From NCBI RefSeq assembly GCF_013744875.1, contig NZ_CP059399.1, positions 4,836,001-4,900,000 of the forward strand: 64,000 bases of DNA, given 5' to 3'. The notes beneath the pieces are model-generated. The model was not told where the DNA came from. It saw only the letters and a list, made by a program, of their open reading frames with translations, and made no database searches. Every line of letters starts with the position of its first letter. The first letter of the stretch is position 1. Origin of the DNA: Nocardia huaxiensis. GTDB taxonomy: Bacteria > Actinomycetota > Actinomycetes > Mycobacteriales > Mycobacteriaceae. Made by a program: the position numbers and the translations under genes. This document shows, one piece after another, positions 27,069 through 35,399 of this stretch.

Positions 27069-27791
27069 ATGACCGATATGGCGACAACCGACCCCCTGAC
27101 ATCATTTCGGTGGCTCGACGCATCCGAGAGCCGAGCGGAGCCGCTGGGCGAGATCTTCAGCGTCGGGTTCTTCCACGACCTGGACCCGTCGGAGGTGGTG
27201 CGCCGCTTCAGCAAAGGCAACGACTCCGGCCAGGGCTCGGACTTCGAAGGGCTCAACCACAGGGTGGCCGAGTTCCTCGCCAAGACTGGCGGCGTGCACG
27301 GCGGCGGTCACGTGGGCGTGTTTCGGGCCGGTGCATGGAGTGTGGCCATCGAACCGGTCGGGTGGTGGATGACCGACCGCACGGCGCTGGCCGAGTTATC
27401 GCGAGGCTGTTCGGTCCTGGCGATCACCATCCACGGCTACGCCGAGCACAGCCTCGAGTACGCGGTCGACGGGACGATCGTGACCGGCCATCGACTGGAG
27501 CACCCGCATGACCGTTGGGGCTGCGACCCTGACCGGCTCAACGACTACATGCGCGAGCTGAGCATGGATCTGGAGCCGGACCTGACCGACAATGACCATA
27601 TTTCTGACCCCGAGGACGACGAGAGCGACTACGACCCCTGGGACATCAGCTACAGCAGCCCCGTGCCGAGAGCCTTCGCCCTGGCGGCAAAGGTCACCGG
27701 AGTGTCGTTCACGGCAGACATGCTGGACCAGCCCATGCTCATCGGCCCCACCGACTACCGATGGACGCCTCCCGATCACACTGCCGCTTGA
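27069..27791 (+). CDS. DUF6461-like protein
   Basis: The 240-residue protein has a central WSVAIEPVGWW segment, RGCSVLAITIH in the middle, a RWGCDPDRLNDYMRELS helix and ends with a VTGVSFTADMLD motif. Together these resemble the DUF6461 group of actinobacteria, uncharacterised proteins frequently present in multiple copies near mobile or conflict genes. A stretch of Asp/Glu residues precedes the last domain. The ATG at 27069 or 27078 starts the conserved part. The acidic character fits a protein that blocks a basic partner, but no function is known. Confidence 0.6.
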   Translation: MTDMATTDPLTSFRWLDASESRAEPLGEIFSVGFFHDLDPSEVVRRFSKGNDSGQGSDFEGLNHRVAEFLAKTGGVHGGGHVGVFRAGAWSVAIEPVGWWMTDRTALAELSRGCSVLAITIHGYAEHSLEYAVDGTIVTGHRLEHPHDRWGCDPDRLNDYMRELSMDLEPDLTDNDHISDPEDDESDYDPWDISYSSPVPRAFALAAKVTGVSFTADMLDQPMLIGPTDYRWTPPDHTAA

Positions 27792-27927
27792 CCCCGCGCG
27801 CTTGCTGATGCGACCGCTGAAGTCGTAGAACGCATCTCGGTCCGCTCGACATCCACGGACAATGACCGTCGGATGAGGGCGCTACGCGGCATGTGCGGAT
27901 GTCTGCAATGGCAGGTAGAACTTCCTC

Positions 27928-28503
27928 GTGAACGCCGTGAGTGAACATGACTACCACGCCCTCGACCTTCACCTGCGGCGATTCTGGCCGGACCGCGAGT
28001 TCGAGGACTTCCAATGGGCCGCCGGGCCGATCGGACAGGTTCTGCCCAGATTCCGGGTACGCCGACTGGCACCGTCCAACCCCGACCAGGGCTGGACCTA
28101 CGTATCGATCGGGGCGTTCGAGATCCATGCCGGACAGCGTGTGGAGTTCGTCATCGAGTCCCCGGTGGAATCGCCCGCGCATGTCGAGTCGCTCGCGGTC
28201 ATCGCCCATCATCATGCGACAACAGCGCATCCACTGCACCTGGGGCGTTTGATCAACCTGGGACGACCTTGGCTGCGGGAATCCCTGGCCGAGGGGTTCA
28301 TGGTCAACCTTCCGTACCCGTGGGGGCCAGAGCTCGAATGGTGCGGACTCGCGAATGGTGAACGGGTACAGCTGCTCTGGCTGGTACCCATCACCCCTGC
28401 TGAATTCCGGTACGCCGAAACCGAGGGAACCCCAGCGCTCGAAGATCTCTTCGAGGCGCACGCGGTGCACGTCACGGACGCCGGTCGACCATCGATCCGC
28501 TGA
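27928..28503 (+). CDS. suppressor-of-fused (SUFU) domain protein
   Basis: A 191-residue protein whose whole length fits the bacterial SUFU domain: GQVLPRFRVRRLAP, a WTYVSIGAFEI strand, EFVIESP, the L(A)VIAHHHATT helix and the closing LLWLVPITPAEFRYAE strand-helix. Bacterial SUFU proteins are known as immunity proteins in polymorphic toxin systems. No toxin gene is present beside it, so it would be an orphan immunity protein or have another housekeeping role. GTG start at 27928. Confidence 0.72.
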   Translation: MNAVSEHDYHALDLHLRRFWPDREFEDFQWAAGPIGQVLPRFRVRRLAPSNPDQGWTYVSIGAFEIHAGQRVEFVIESPVESPAHVESLAVIAHHHATTAHPLHLGRLINLGRPWLRESLAEGFMVNLPYPWGPELEWCGLANGERVQLLWLVPITPAEFRYAETEGTPALEDLFEAHAVHVTDAGRPSIR

Positions 28504-28663
28504 ACACGGGCTGGCCGATACCGGAGGTGCTGCGTCACAGTCGTTCTGGCCCGACTGGCGGTCCGCCGCGGCCTCTTCAAGCGGCCCGATCAGCGGCATT
28601 TCAGGACGTTGGCCAGGCATCGAAGCCGGTACCCTCCCAACTCCCGCGTAACATCTGGTCATC

Positions 28664-29008
28664 ATGAATGGTCGGGATATCGTCGCTACAGGTTCATGGC
28701 TGTATGACAATCTCATCGCCACACCGGTGTTCGTCGTCCGTCTCGACCACGACTTCTGGTACGAGCTGGGCAAGGAAGACGGCACGCTCGACGCGGACGA
28801 AGAACCGCTTCTCGATCCGACCGGGCACGCCTACTACGTCTCCTTCAAAGCCCTGCGCGACGAGGCGCCGTTCTGGCCTGACTCCGGACCGCACCATTCG
28901 GTTGAGGAGGCACGAAAAGCGGCTGAATCCAGGGTGCCCTGTCCGATCATTTGGCAATCCAGCGAACCGCTTCTCCCGCCGCCTGACACACGTCGCAGCC
29001 CGCCCTGA
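28664..29008 (+). CDS. conserved hypothetical protein
   Basis: A 114-residue acidic protein beginning MNGRDIVATGSWLYD, with VVRLDHDFWYELG and HAYYVSFKAL in the middle. It reads as a compact alpha/beta domain with no signal or membrane segment. It is similar in character to small immunity-like proteins in this stretch. No catalytic motif is seen and I do not recognise a named family. The ATG lacks an obvious strong ribosome-binding site. Confidence 0.55.
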   Translation: MNGRDIVATGSWLYDNLIATPVFVVRLDHDFWYELGKEDGTLDADEEPLLDPTGHAYYVSFKALRDEAPFWPDSGPHHSVEEARKAAESRVPCPIIWQSSEPLLPPPDTRRSPP

Positions 29009-29159
29009 CATCGGCATTACAGGATGGGCGGCCGCCATCGCCATGATCGACCTGCGTCGAGAATCTGGAACACGTTCGTTGAGAACCCATGTGCCCGGCC
29101 GTCCTGCCACACGATGTCTGCGGAGATCGCCCCGCGGGCTCAGAGGTTGAATCTCGAGC

Positions 29160-30536
29160 TCAGAGCAGGGGCATCAGTGCCGGGGGTTGCCAGGTGCCGT
29201 CGAGGGCTTCTGGCTTCGGGGCGTAGATGCGCATGGTGAGGGTGAATTGGCCTTGGGTGGGGATGGGGAGCCAGTTGCCTTGGGGGACAGACGCGTCGGG
29301 GGCGGTGGGTTGGATGGCGAGGTCGATCGAACCGTCGGGGTTGGGGTGGACTGTGGTGGAGCCTACGGCGTAGGTGGCGGCTTCGTTGGGGACGAGGTAG
29401 CCGCCGCTGGTGTAGGCGGTGATGGACCAGAAGGCGTTGTTGGGTGGGGTTTGGCCGGCGGGGAAGTGAAGACGGTAGCGGAGGGTGGGGGTGGCCACGC
29501 CGAGGGTGTTGAGGTAGATGGCGTCTCGGGGGAGGTTGGCGCCGAGGCCGGTGTGGGCTATGGCGGCGCGGGAGAGGTAGTCGGTGCCGTAGACGCCTAT
29601 GACTTCTGGTGTGAACCAGCGGTTTTCGGCGCCGGTGAGGATGCTGCTGTAGAAGCTTGTGGTGATCTGGCGTTTGGCCAGTTCGGCGGCGAGGTCGAGC
29701 AGGGCTCGGGGTGCGGTGGCGGTGTAGCGGCCGGGGGTGATGCCGAGGGTGGCGAAACGTGCAAGGGCGGGGGCGTCTTCGGCGGCGGGCGGGTTGTCGG
29801 CCATGATCGTGCAGAGGCGCTGGAAATAGGTGGGGGCGTCCATGGCTGCGACGATGTCCGGGGGTTTGGTTGCGCCGCCGAGTTGTTGCATGCCCGTGAT
29901 GGTCGCGCCGGGGCCTGCGGAACTCCAGGTGCTCAGCGGGCTCAGGCGCAGCTGCTGCTGTATCTCGTTGACGGCGGGGATGTCTCCTGCGCCTTTGGAC
30001 TGGATGCGGCCGATGAGCCAGGCGGTATCGGTGGCGACCGGCAGGGGAGTGATACCTGCGGGCAGGCTGCCGTTCCAGGTCGGGCCGGTGACCGCGTAGG
30101 TGTAGGGGGCGCTGGTGGTGCGCGGGTCGATGCTGCTCGGGTCCTGGAAACTGTTGGTCCACATGTCGAGCACCTGCATCAGCCAGTAGCGGTCCGGCAT
30201 GGCCGGAACACTCAGCAGCACAGGCTCTTTGCGCAGATCGAGCCAGGCCAGCGAGTACAGCGTGTCGAGGTTGGGGCGGACCACGTAGGTGCTGTCGGGG
30301 GTGGGCAGAGCGGTGGCGTGGGCGATGGTGTTGACCGGCAGGTGCGCGGCCGCGGCCTCGCGGGAGGCGTCCATCAGCACCAGGGGATAGCCGAAGATGT
30401 AGGCCTGCACGGCGGTTGCCAGCACGTCGGTGTCGGCACTCGCGTGCCCGGCCCGCACGCTCAGCCCGGAACCGGCGAGGGCGGCCGCGCCGAGTGCGAG
30501 CATCGAACGTCGGGAAATCGGCCGCCGGCCGGTCAT
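29160..30536 (-). CDS. Tat-exported DUF1254/DUF1214 protein
   Basis: The 458-residue protein starts with a twin-arginine signal (SRRSMLALGAAALAGSG) followed by a cleavage region at about residue 33. DUF1254 follows (NTIAHATALPTPDSTYVVRP, then SLAWLDL), and then DUF1214 from about residue 330 (FWSITAY, then SVPQGNWLPIP). Such proteins are exported and often occur near envelope or stress genes, but no reaction is known. The ATG at 30536 has GAGAGGA upstream; the frame continues further upstream without coding character. Its coding strand is unusually rich in simple G/T-type codon patterns in the last half. Confidence 0.82.
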   Translation of the reverse strand: MTGRRPISRRSMLALGAAALAGSGLSVRAGHASADTDVLATAVQAYIFGYPLVLMDASREAAAAHLPVNTIAHATALPTPDSTYVVRPNLDTLYSLAWLDLRKEPVLLSVPAMPDRYWLMQVLDMWTNSFQDPSSIDPRTTSAPYTYAVTGPTWNGSLPAGITPLPVATDTAWLIGRIQSKGAGDIPAVNEIQQQLRLSPLSTWSSAGPGATITGMQQLGGATKPPDIVAAMDAPTYFQRLCTIMADNPPAAEDAPALARFATLGITPGRYTATAPRALLDLAAELAKRQITTSFYSSILTGAENRWFTPEVIGVYGTDYLSRAAIAHTGLGANLPRDAIYLNTLGVATPTLRYRLHFPAGQTPPNNAFWSITAYTSGGYLVPNEAATYAVGSTTVHPNPDGSIDLAIQPTAPDASVPQGNWLPIPTQGQFTLTMRIYAPKPEALDGTWQPPALMPLL

Positions 30537-30688
30537 CTCGGATCCTCTCGGTGAACCTGCGCGCCGAATGATGGCACAAGATCGACCAAGGCCGCACTGC
30601 GAAGCCCGGCGGATCCCGGTGAATGGGCCGCACGTGGGCTGAGGGGATCGAGGCGGCGCGTGGAAGTAGGGCAGCGCGCGGCTCGGTG

Positions 30689-30895
30689 CTATTCCTCGCA
30701 GGCGGCTTCCTGGCCGGTGGCATCCAACCCGAGCATTGCCAGCAGGTATTTGCAGTCCTCGGCGTCCAGGGCGTGACTGGCTACGGTGATGGCCGCCGAG
30801 GCGTTCTGCCGAGCGCAGGCGGCCTTCTCGGCGGCGCGTGCCGCGGTGAATTCGCTCTGTTCGGGCGCGAGAGTGGTGTGCGGTGTGGAGGTCAT
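30689..30895 (-). CDS. small hypothetical protein, 68 residues
   Basis: The product is one long Ala-rich helix region (AARAAEKAACARQNASAAI) followed by LDAEDCKYLLAMLGLD. The last block recurs in small actinobacterial proteins of unknown role. It has two cysteines and ends CEE. GGAAGG lies nine bases before the ATG. It lies 152 bases upstream of the DUF1254 gene on the same strand and could be co-transcribed. Confidence 0.55.
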   Translation of the reverse strand: MTSTPHTTLAPEQSEFTAARAAEKAACARQNASAAITVASHALDAEDCKYLLAMLGLDATGQEAACEE

Positions 30896-31009
30896 CGGAA
30901 GCCTTCCCGGGGATACGGCGGGTTGCCGTATCCGAATGGCTCGGGTCAACTCCGTCTACTGGCACCCTACGGGGTGTGCCGCGCTGCTGAGCAACATCAC
31001 CCGGATGCT

Positions 31010-31864
31010 TCAGACATCCAGGCTGTCGTCGGGGAGAACGGTGGGGACGATCGGGAGGACGATGGGGCCGCCGACCGGTGGGACGTGGGGGATGAGTTCG
31101 CCGGATTCGGCGAGGATCAGCAGGTTGGGGAGCGTGTAGGGTTCCGCGGCGGTCATGGAGACCTGATAGCCGAGGTCGGCGAGGCTGGCCACGGTGACGG
31201 CGCTGATGGGGTTGCCGGGGGCGGCGATGAAGCCGGACATGAGTTCGTTGCGGAAGACGGTTTCGCGCCAGTGGCCCCCGGCTGTGCCTGGGCCGCCGGT
31301 GTTTTCGACGGGGACGGGTTTGAGGTCGGCGTCGGGGCCGAGCAGGGTGCGGTATTCGGCCATGGCGGCGGGACCGGTGAAGGTGGGGTTGGTGGTGCCG
31401 GCGTCGCGGAGCAGGCCCTTGCGGGTCCAGATGGTGCCGATGCCGAGGACGTGCCCCATCTCGTGGGTGATCACGTCGCCGAGGGTGCCATTGTCCTGCA
31501 TGGCGGCGAGGTCGGCGGTGTCGAAGGACATGATGCCCTTGGCCGGAAGATGCGCGGCGGCGCCGGCGGCGGCCGGGCGCAGGTGGGTGGGGCCGGCCTG
31601 GCCGAGAATCTGTCCGGCGCCGTCGATTTCGGCGCCCTGCGCGAGAATGAGCACATCGTCGACGACCTCGCCGTCGACGACCACACTGGGCAGATCGCCG
31701 ACGATGACGCGCACCCAGCGGTCCGCCGCCGCTTTGAACGCGTCCTTCTGCGGTTCGGTCAAGCCGCCCAGGAACCGGACGGTAATGGTGAACGGTGTGG
31801 TCTCCACGCGACCCTCGAGGCGGCTCAAACCTGCCTTGGCCTCGTAGGTTTCGTAGTGGGTCAT
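31010..31864 (-). CDS. M8 (leishmanolysin)-like zinc metalloprotease
   Basis: The 284-residue protein carries HEMGHVLGIGT at residues 134-144. This is the HExxH plus glycine-turn of metzincin-type proteases, with His134 and His138 as zinc ligands and Glu135 as the base. A third ligand may be supplied by one of the later His residues (GGHWRETVF), at the spacing seen in M8 enzymes. No signal peptide is visible, so it is either cytoplasmic or exported by another route. The ATG follows AGGGGAG. It starts 25 bases after the trypsin-lipase fusion gene ends, so the two proteases are one operon. Confidence 0.8.
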   Translation of the reverse strand: MTHYETYEAKAGLSRLEGRVETTPFTITVRFLGGLTEPQKDAFKAAADRWVRVIVGDLPSVVVDGEVVDDVLILAQGAEIDGAGQILGQAGPTHLRPAAAGAAAHLPAKGIMSFDTADLAAMQDNGTLGDVITHEMGHVLGIGTIWTRKGLLRDAGTTNPTFTGPAAMAEYRTLLGPDADLKPVPVENTGGPGTAGGHWRETVFRNELMSGFIAAPGNPISAVTVASLADLGYQVSMTAAEPYTLPNLLILAESGELIPHVPPVGGPIVLPIVPTVLPDDSLDV

Positions 31865-31889
31865 GATGGCGCTCCCCTGAATCGATGTG

Positions 31890-33875
31890 TCAGCCGGTGC
31901 GGTCCAACTGCTGCCGGATGGCCTGGGCCACCGCCGGGTGCGCGAGGTACTCGGCGATGTCGTGCGCGCGGTCCTTCGGATTCTCCACGGCGAACTCCGT
32001 GAGTGGGGAACCCCAGGCCCGGCGCAGCGGGCAACCGATCGCGATCGGATCGCCCGCATACCAAGTATTGACCCAGTCGACGACCCGGGTGGGCCGGACG
32101 GGTCCTCCCACCAGGAGCTTCTTATAGACGGCATCGAGGCCGAGCGGGCTGCCGGCGGTGACGAGCATGGACACCTTCAGCTCACCGGGCAGCCGGGTCA
32201 GCAGATCCATGGCGACCACCGTGCCGAGGCTGTGACTGACCAGCACGAGATTCCCTGCGGCAGGGACGGTTTGGAGCACGGTGTCGAGGACGGCCCGGCG
32301 GGTCCTCTCATCGTCGAGGTAGTCCGCGACATCCTTGAAGATCCTGGCGATGAGGAGGCTGTCCAGTCCGCTGCGCGCCGCGAGCCAGGACAGCTGATCG
32401 TGCAGTGAACCGATCACGCCGCTGCCGATCTCCCGCAGGCCCTCGGATTCCATTGGGGTGGAGGACAATTGGTCTGGCATACCGGCGTGCTGTGCGGCTT
32501 CGGCGACGATCCGCTCATAGAGTGCGGTCGTCTCGCCGAGGGTTTCAGGGGCCGCCGAGCGCTCGGCGAGAACATCGCCGTAGAACGGGAAGTGGACGTC
32601 GGCGGAATCCACCGGCCCGAATCCGGCGAGCGTGAGGCCCTTGTTCAACCCCGCCGTCCACGTGCGCCGCAACACCACGGGATCACGGCCCGCCTGACCG
32701 CGGCCGTGCAGGAACAACAGTTTGTTGGTGCCGCCGAAGGCCGCCGGTCGCGCGATGAGCCCGCGCGGCACCGCCTCCGGCGCGCGCATCGCCACCGGAG
32801 CGGGCGGCGGTGCTGCCGGAACAACCGCTTCCGTGGTCCGCCACGCGGCGGCCCCGAGCTCGGCCAGCAATGCGCGCTGCGCATCGTCCAGCCGTTGGGC
32901 GGCAAGGTGTTTCAGGATCACGCTGATCCGCACGCCCTCGTTCGCGATCCACTCGACCGTGTCGTCGCTGTCGCCCGGCAGCCACGGCCGGCCGTCCTTG
33001 CGCACCGGATTGCCCTGCGCGTCGGTCCTCGGCACCCCGGAATGGTGCAGCGCCACCACTTCCCACTGATCATTGAACACCGGCGACCCCGAACTCCCAC
33101 GCTCGGTATCGGTCGAGTAGTGCAGGAAATCGTCGAGTTGCAGATCGAGCCGATTCTCCCGAATCGAGATCTCCTTGAGCCGCCCCATCGGATGCCCCAC
33201 GATATTCATCGATTCGCCGACGACGATCTTCCCCTGCTGTGCGATGAGCCGATTCCACCATCCGACCACCGAACCGGCCGTCGCCCCATTCGCATTCGGC
33301 GTGACGAGCACCAGCGTGAAATCCAGATGCGCGTCGGTGAGGAACAGTGTGTCCGGATCGAGGCGGAAACGAGCCGACGCGCCCGGCACATTCTCCACCG
33401 TCATCTCGGCCCCGAATTCGATCACCGCCGCCCGCGCGGTATCCCGGTCCGGCAGCACATGATTATTGGTCAGCAACAATCGCGGCGACACCAATGACCC
33501 GGTCCCATCCGGAATTTCGCGCCCGTTCTGCAGCAGCGAAATCCGCGCGACCGCGGTGGCCGCCCGCACCCCACGCGGCAGAAAACTGGCCGCCTGCAAC
33601 TGCGTCGCCGCCCCGATGATGCGCTCCAGCGCGGCGATCCGCCCCAGCGGCTTCTGTCTGCCCAACTCGACCAGCGCCTCCGCCGGCACCTGCCCCTGCG
33701 CCAGCAGCCGATCCGCCCGAGCCGTGATCTGCTCGGCACTGTCGACGACCGCGCTCCCCGTACTCCTGCGCTGCTCCTCGACCGCCCGCCGCTCGGCCTC
33801 GCTCTCCGCGTACCGCCGCCCCGCCCGCTCCGCCTGACTACGCCGCGCCGCGTCGAGCTCCCCAATGTTCATCAC
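31890..33875 (-). CDS. trypsin-like serine protease fused to alpha/beta-hydrolase
   Basis: This 661-residue protein joins two enzyme domains. After a charged coiled-coil-like N-terminus (residues 8-60), residues 100-330 form a V8/Glu-endopeptidase-type trypsin domain with the triad His139 (TNNHVLP), Asp185 (AHLDFTLV) and Ser262 (RGSSGSPVF). After a Pro/Ala linker, residues 385-655 form an alpha/beta-hydrolase with LFLHGRG and the elbow VSHSLG (Ser548). No signal peptide is present, so both domains probably act inside the cell. The gene precedes an M8-like metalloprotease by 25 bases. Fusions of trypsin domains with other effectors are known from bacterial conflict systems; that role is an inference here. 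Confidence 0.82.
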   Translation of the reverse strand: MMNIGELDAARRSQAERAGRRYAESEAERRAVEEQRRSTGSAVVDSAEQITARADRLLAQGQVPAEALVELGRQKPLGRIAALERIIGAATQLQAASFLPRGVRAATAVARISLLQNGREIPDGTGSLVSPRLLLTNNHVLPDRDTARAAVIEFGAEMTVENVPGASARFRLDPDTLFLTDAHLDFTLVLVTPNANGATAGSVVGWWNRLIAQQGKIVVGESMNIVGHPMGRLKEISIRENRLDLQLDDFLHYSTDTERGSSGSPVFNDQWEVVALHHSGVPRTDAQGNPVRKDGRPWLPGDSDDTVEWIANEGVRISVILKHLAAQRLDDAQRALLAELGAAAWRTTEAVVPAAPPPAPVAMRAPEAVPRGLIARPAAFGGTNKLLFLHGRGQAGRDPVVLRRTWTAGLNKGLTLAGFGPVDSADVHFPFYGDVLAERSAAPETLGETTALYERIVAEAAQHAGMPDQLSSTPMESEGLREIGSGVIGSLHDQLSWLAARSGLDSLLIARIFKDVADYLDDERTRRAVLDTVLQTVPAAGNLVLVSHSLGTVVAMDLLTRLPGELKVSMLVTAGSPLGLDAVYKKLLVGGPVRPTRVVDWVNTWYAGDPIAIGCPLRRAWGSPLTEFAVENPKDRAHDIAEYLAHPAVAQAIRQQLDRTG

Positions 33876-33937
33876 ACACCCCGCCCTGCTTTCGAGCTAC
33901 CTGGAACTCAATCCTCCGCGCGGCATCGCCGCTGGTC

Positions 33938-33957
33938 ACGAGTAGTCCTCTACTCGT
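33938..33957. promoter_or_regulatory. 8-bp inverted repeat upstream of protease operon
   Basis: ACGAGTAG and its perfect complement flank TCCT. It lies 63-82 bp upstream of the trypsin-hydrolase start, in the position of an operator or leader hairpin. Confidence 0.4.
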
Positions 33958-34075
33958 AATAGGAAGGAGCGCGGTCCGTGAGGCGGGCAGTGTGTTCCGG
34001 CGACGGCCCGGGCGGTATCGGCTGAGCCGCTACCGGGCCTGAGGCTCGGCCTCCGAAGTCCCAGGGGCCGACGGG

Positions 34076-34104
34076 TTTACATCGTTAATGAAAATCATTA
34101 TCGT
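34076..34104 (+). promoter_or_regulatory. promoter with Fur/Zur-family box in the spacer
   Basis: TTTACA (34076-34081), a 17-bp spacer and TATCGT (34099-34104) make a good sigma-A-type promoter. GTTAATGAAAATCATTATC at 34084-34102 fills the spacer and -10 and matches 17 of 19 positions of the classical Fur-family consensus. In actinobacteria, boxes built on TGAAAATCATT are typical of the zinc repressor Zur, while iron is usually handled by IdeR/DtxR with a different motif. Transcription would start about 23 bases before the GTG of the ATP-grasp gene. Confidence 0.8.
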
Positions 34105-34133
34105 TAGCCCGTCAGTCAGTGCGAGGAGGCCGA

Positions 34134-35399
34134 GTGGGACATCTGCTGATGATCGAGAGTTGGGTCGGATCGATGAGTACCCTGCTGCCGCAGGCGATCC
34201 GGGAGCGTGGCGATCAGTTCAGCTTCTTGACCCGTGACCTGGGGCACTACCTGAAGTCGACGCCGGCGGGCGGGCATCCGCTGTTGGGGGCGGCGAATAT
34301 TCTTGCGGCTGAGACCAACGACGAGGCGGGGCTGCTGGAGCGGGTGCGGCGATTGCACGCGGCGCTGGAGTTCGACGGGGTGGTGTCCTCGTGTGACTAC
34401 TACCTGCCTGCGGTGGCGGCCGTGGCGGCGGAACTGGGGCTGCCGGGGTCGGGGCGGGCGGCCGTGGCGGCAGCCTGCGACAAGGCGAGTACGCGCCGGA
34501 TCTGTAGTGCCGCAGGGGTTCCCGGGCCCGAGTTCGGGATCGCCGCGGATCCGGACGAGCTGCTGGGGCTGGCGGAGCGGATCGGGTATCCGGTGGTGGT
34601 CAAGCCGGTCGATCTGTGCGGCGGGATGTTCGTGCGGCGGGTGGACGACGGCGAGGAACTGCGGGCGGCCGTCGCCGAGATCGCCGCGTTCCCGGTGAAT
34701 GCGCGCGGCCAGGAGCGTGCCGCCGCGGTGCTGGTGGAGCAGTGTCTGGACGGGCCCGAATTCAGTGTGGAGACAGTCACTTTCGACGGCCGGACCACGG
34801 TCATCGGCATCACCGACAAGCAGGTGATCGGGGAGCCGTGGTTCATCGAGGCCGGGCACATGTTCCCGGCGGCGCTGGAACCCGAGGTCGAAGCCGGGAT
34901 CGCCGAGGTGGCGCGTGCGGCGATCGGCGCACTGGGGCTGGACAATACGGTGGCGCACACCGAGATCAAGCTGACCGCGGACGGGCCGCGGCTGGTCGAG
35001 GTGAATCCGCGGCCGGCGGGCAATCGCATCACCGAGCTCGTACGGCGGGTGACGGGAATCGATCTGGCGGCGGTGTGCGCGGAGGTGGCCCTGGGCCGGA
35101 AACCGGATCTGAGCCGGAAGGAAACCGGAATCGGCAGCGCCGCAATCGCTTTCCTGGTTCCAGAGCGCACCGGTGTGCTCGGTGCGATCACCGGCGCCGA
35201 GGAGTGGGCGAACGACGAACGCGTCGTGGACTACGACCTGGCGGCCCCCGGCAAGCAGGTCATCGCGGCGCGGAACAACAACGGATACCTCGCCCATGTG
35301 CTGGTAGTCGAGGAAAAACCCGATGCCGCCGGAGATTCCGCGCGCACCCTGATCGATTCTCTGCGCGTCGCCTACGACGAAGCCGGTGCCGCCCGATGA
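34134..35399 (+). CDS. ATP-grasp amino acid ligase
   Basis: The 421-residue protein is an ATP-grasp ligase of the carnosine-synthase/BL00235-like group, which join amino acids or small acids through an acyl-phosphate. An N-terminal Rossmann-like domain is followed by the ATP-grasp domain (GYPVVVKPVDLCGG lysine loop, a VEQCLDGPEFSVE segment, and the metal-binding EVNPRPAGNRI). The GTG at 34134 is favoured by GAGGAGG five bases upstream. It is the first gene of a seven-gene operon downstream of the Zur-like promoter, and its stop overlaps the next start (ATGA). The likely job is to form an amide bond in a small metal-binding product. Confidence 0.85.
   Translation: MGHLLMIESWVGSMSTLLPQAIRERGDQFSFLTRDLGHYLKSTPAGGHPLLGAANILAAETNDEAGLLERVRRLHAALEFDGVVSSCDYYLPAVAAVAAELGLPGSGRAAVAAACDKASTRRICSAAGVPGPEFGIAADPDELLGLAERIGYPVVVKPVDLCGGMFVRRVDDGEELRAAVAEIAAFPVNARGQERAAAVLVEQCLDGPEFSVETVTFDGRTTVIGITDKQVIGEPWFIEAGHMFPAALEPEVEAGIAEVARAAIGALGLDNTVAHTEIKLTADGPRLVEVNPRPAGNRITELVRRVTGIDLAAVCAEVALGRKPDLSRKETGIGSAAIAFLVPERTGVLGAITGAEEWANDERVVDYDLAAPGKQVIAARNNNGYLAHVLVVEEKPDAAGDSARTLIDSLRVAYDEAGAAR

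Noticed and set aside
29187..30554. Gly-rich 455-residue frame on the plus strand opposite the DUF1254 gene, superficially PE_PGRS-like
   Set aside because: Gly richness comes from reading the complement of Pro/Thr codons; no PE domain and no start signal. The Tat-signal protein on the minus strand explains the region.
34084..34102. IdeR/DtxR iron box
   Set aside because: IdeR sites follow the TTAGGTTAGSCTAACCTAA pattern; the TGAAAATCATT core here is of the Fur/Zur type.
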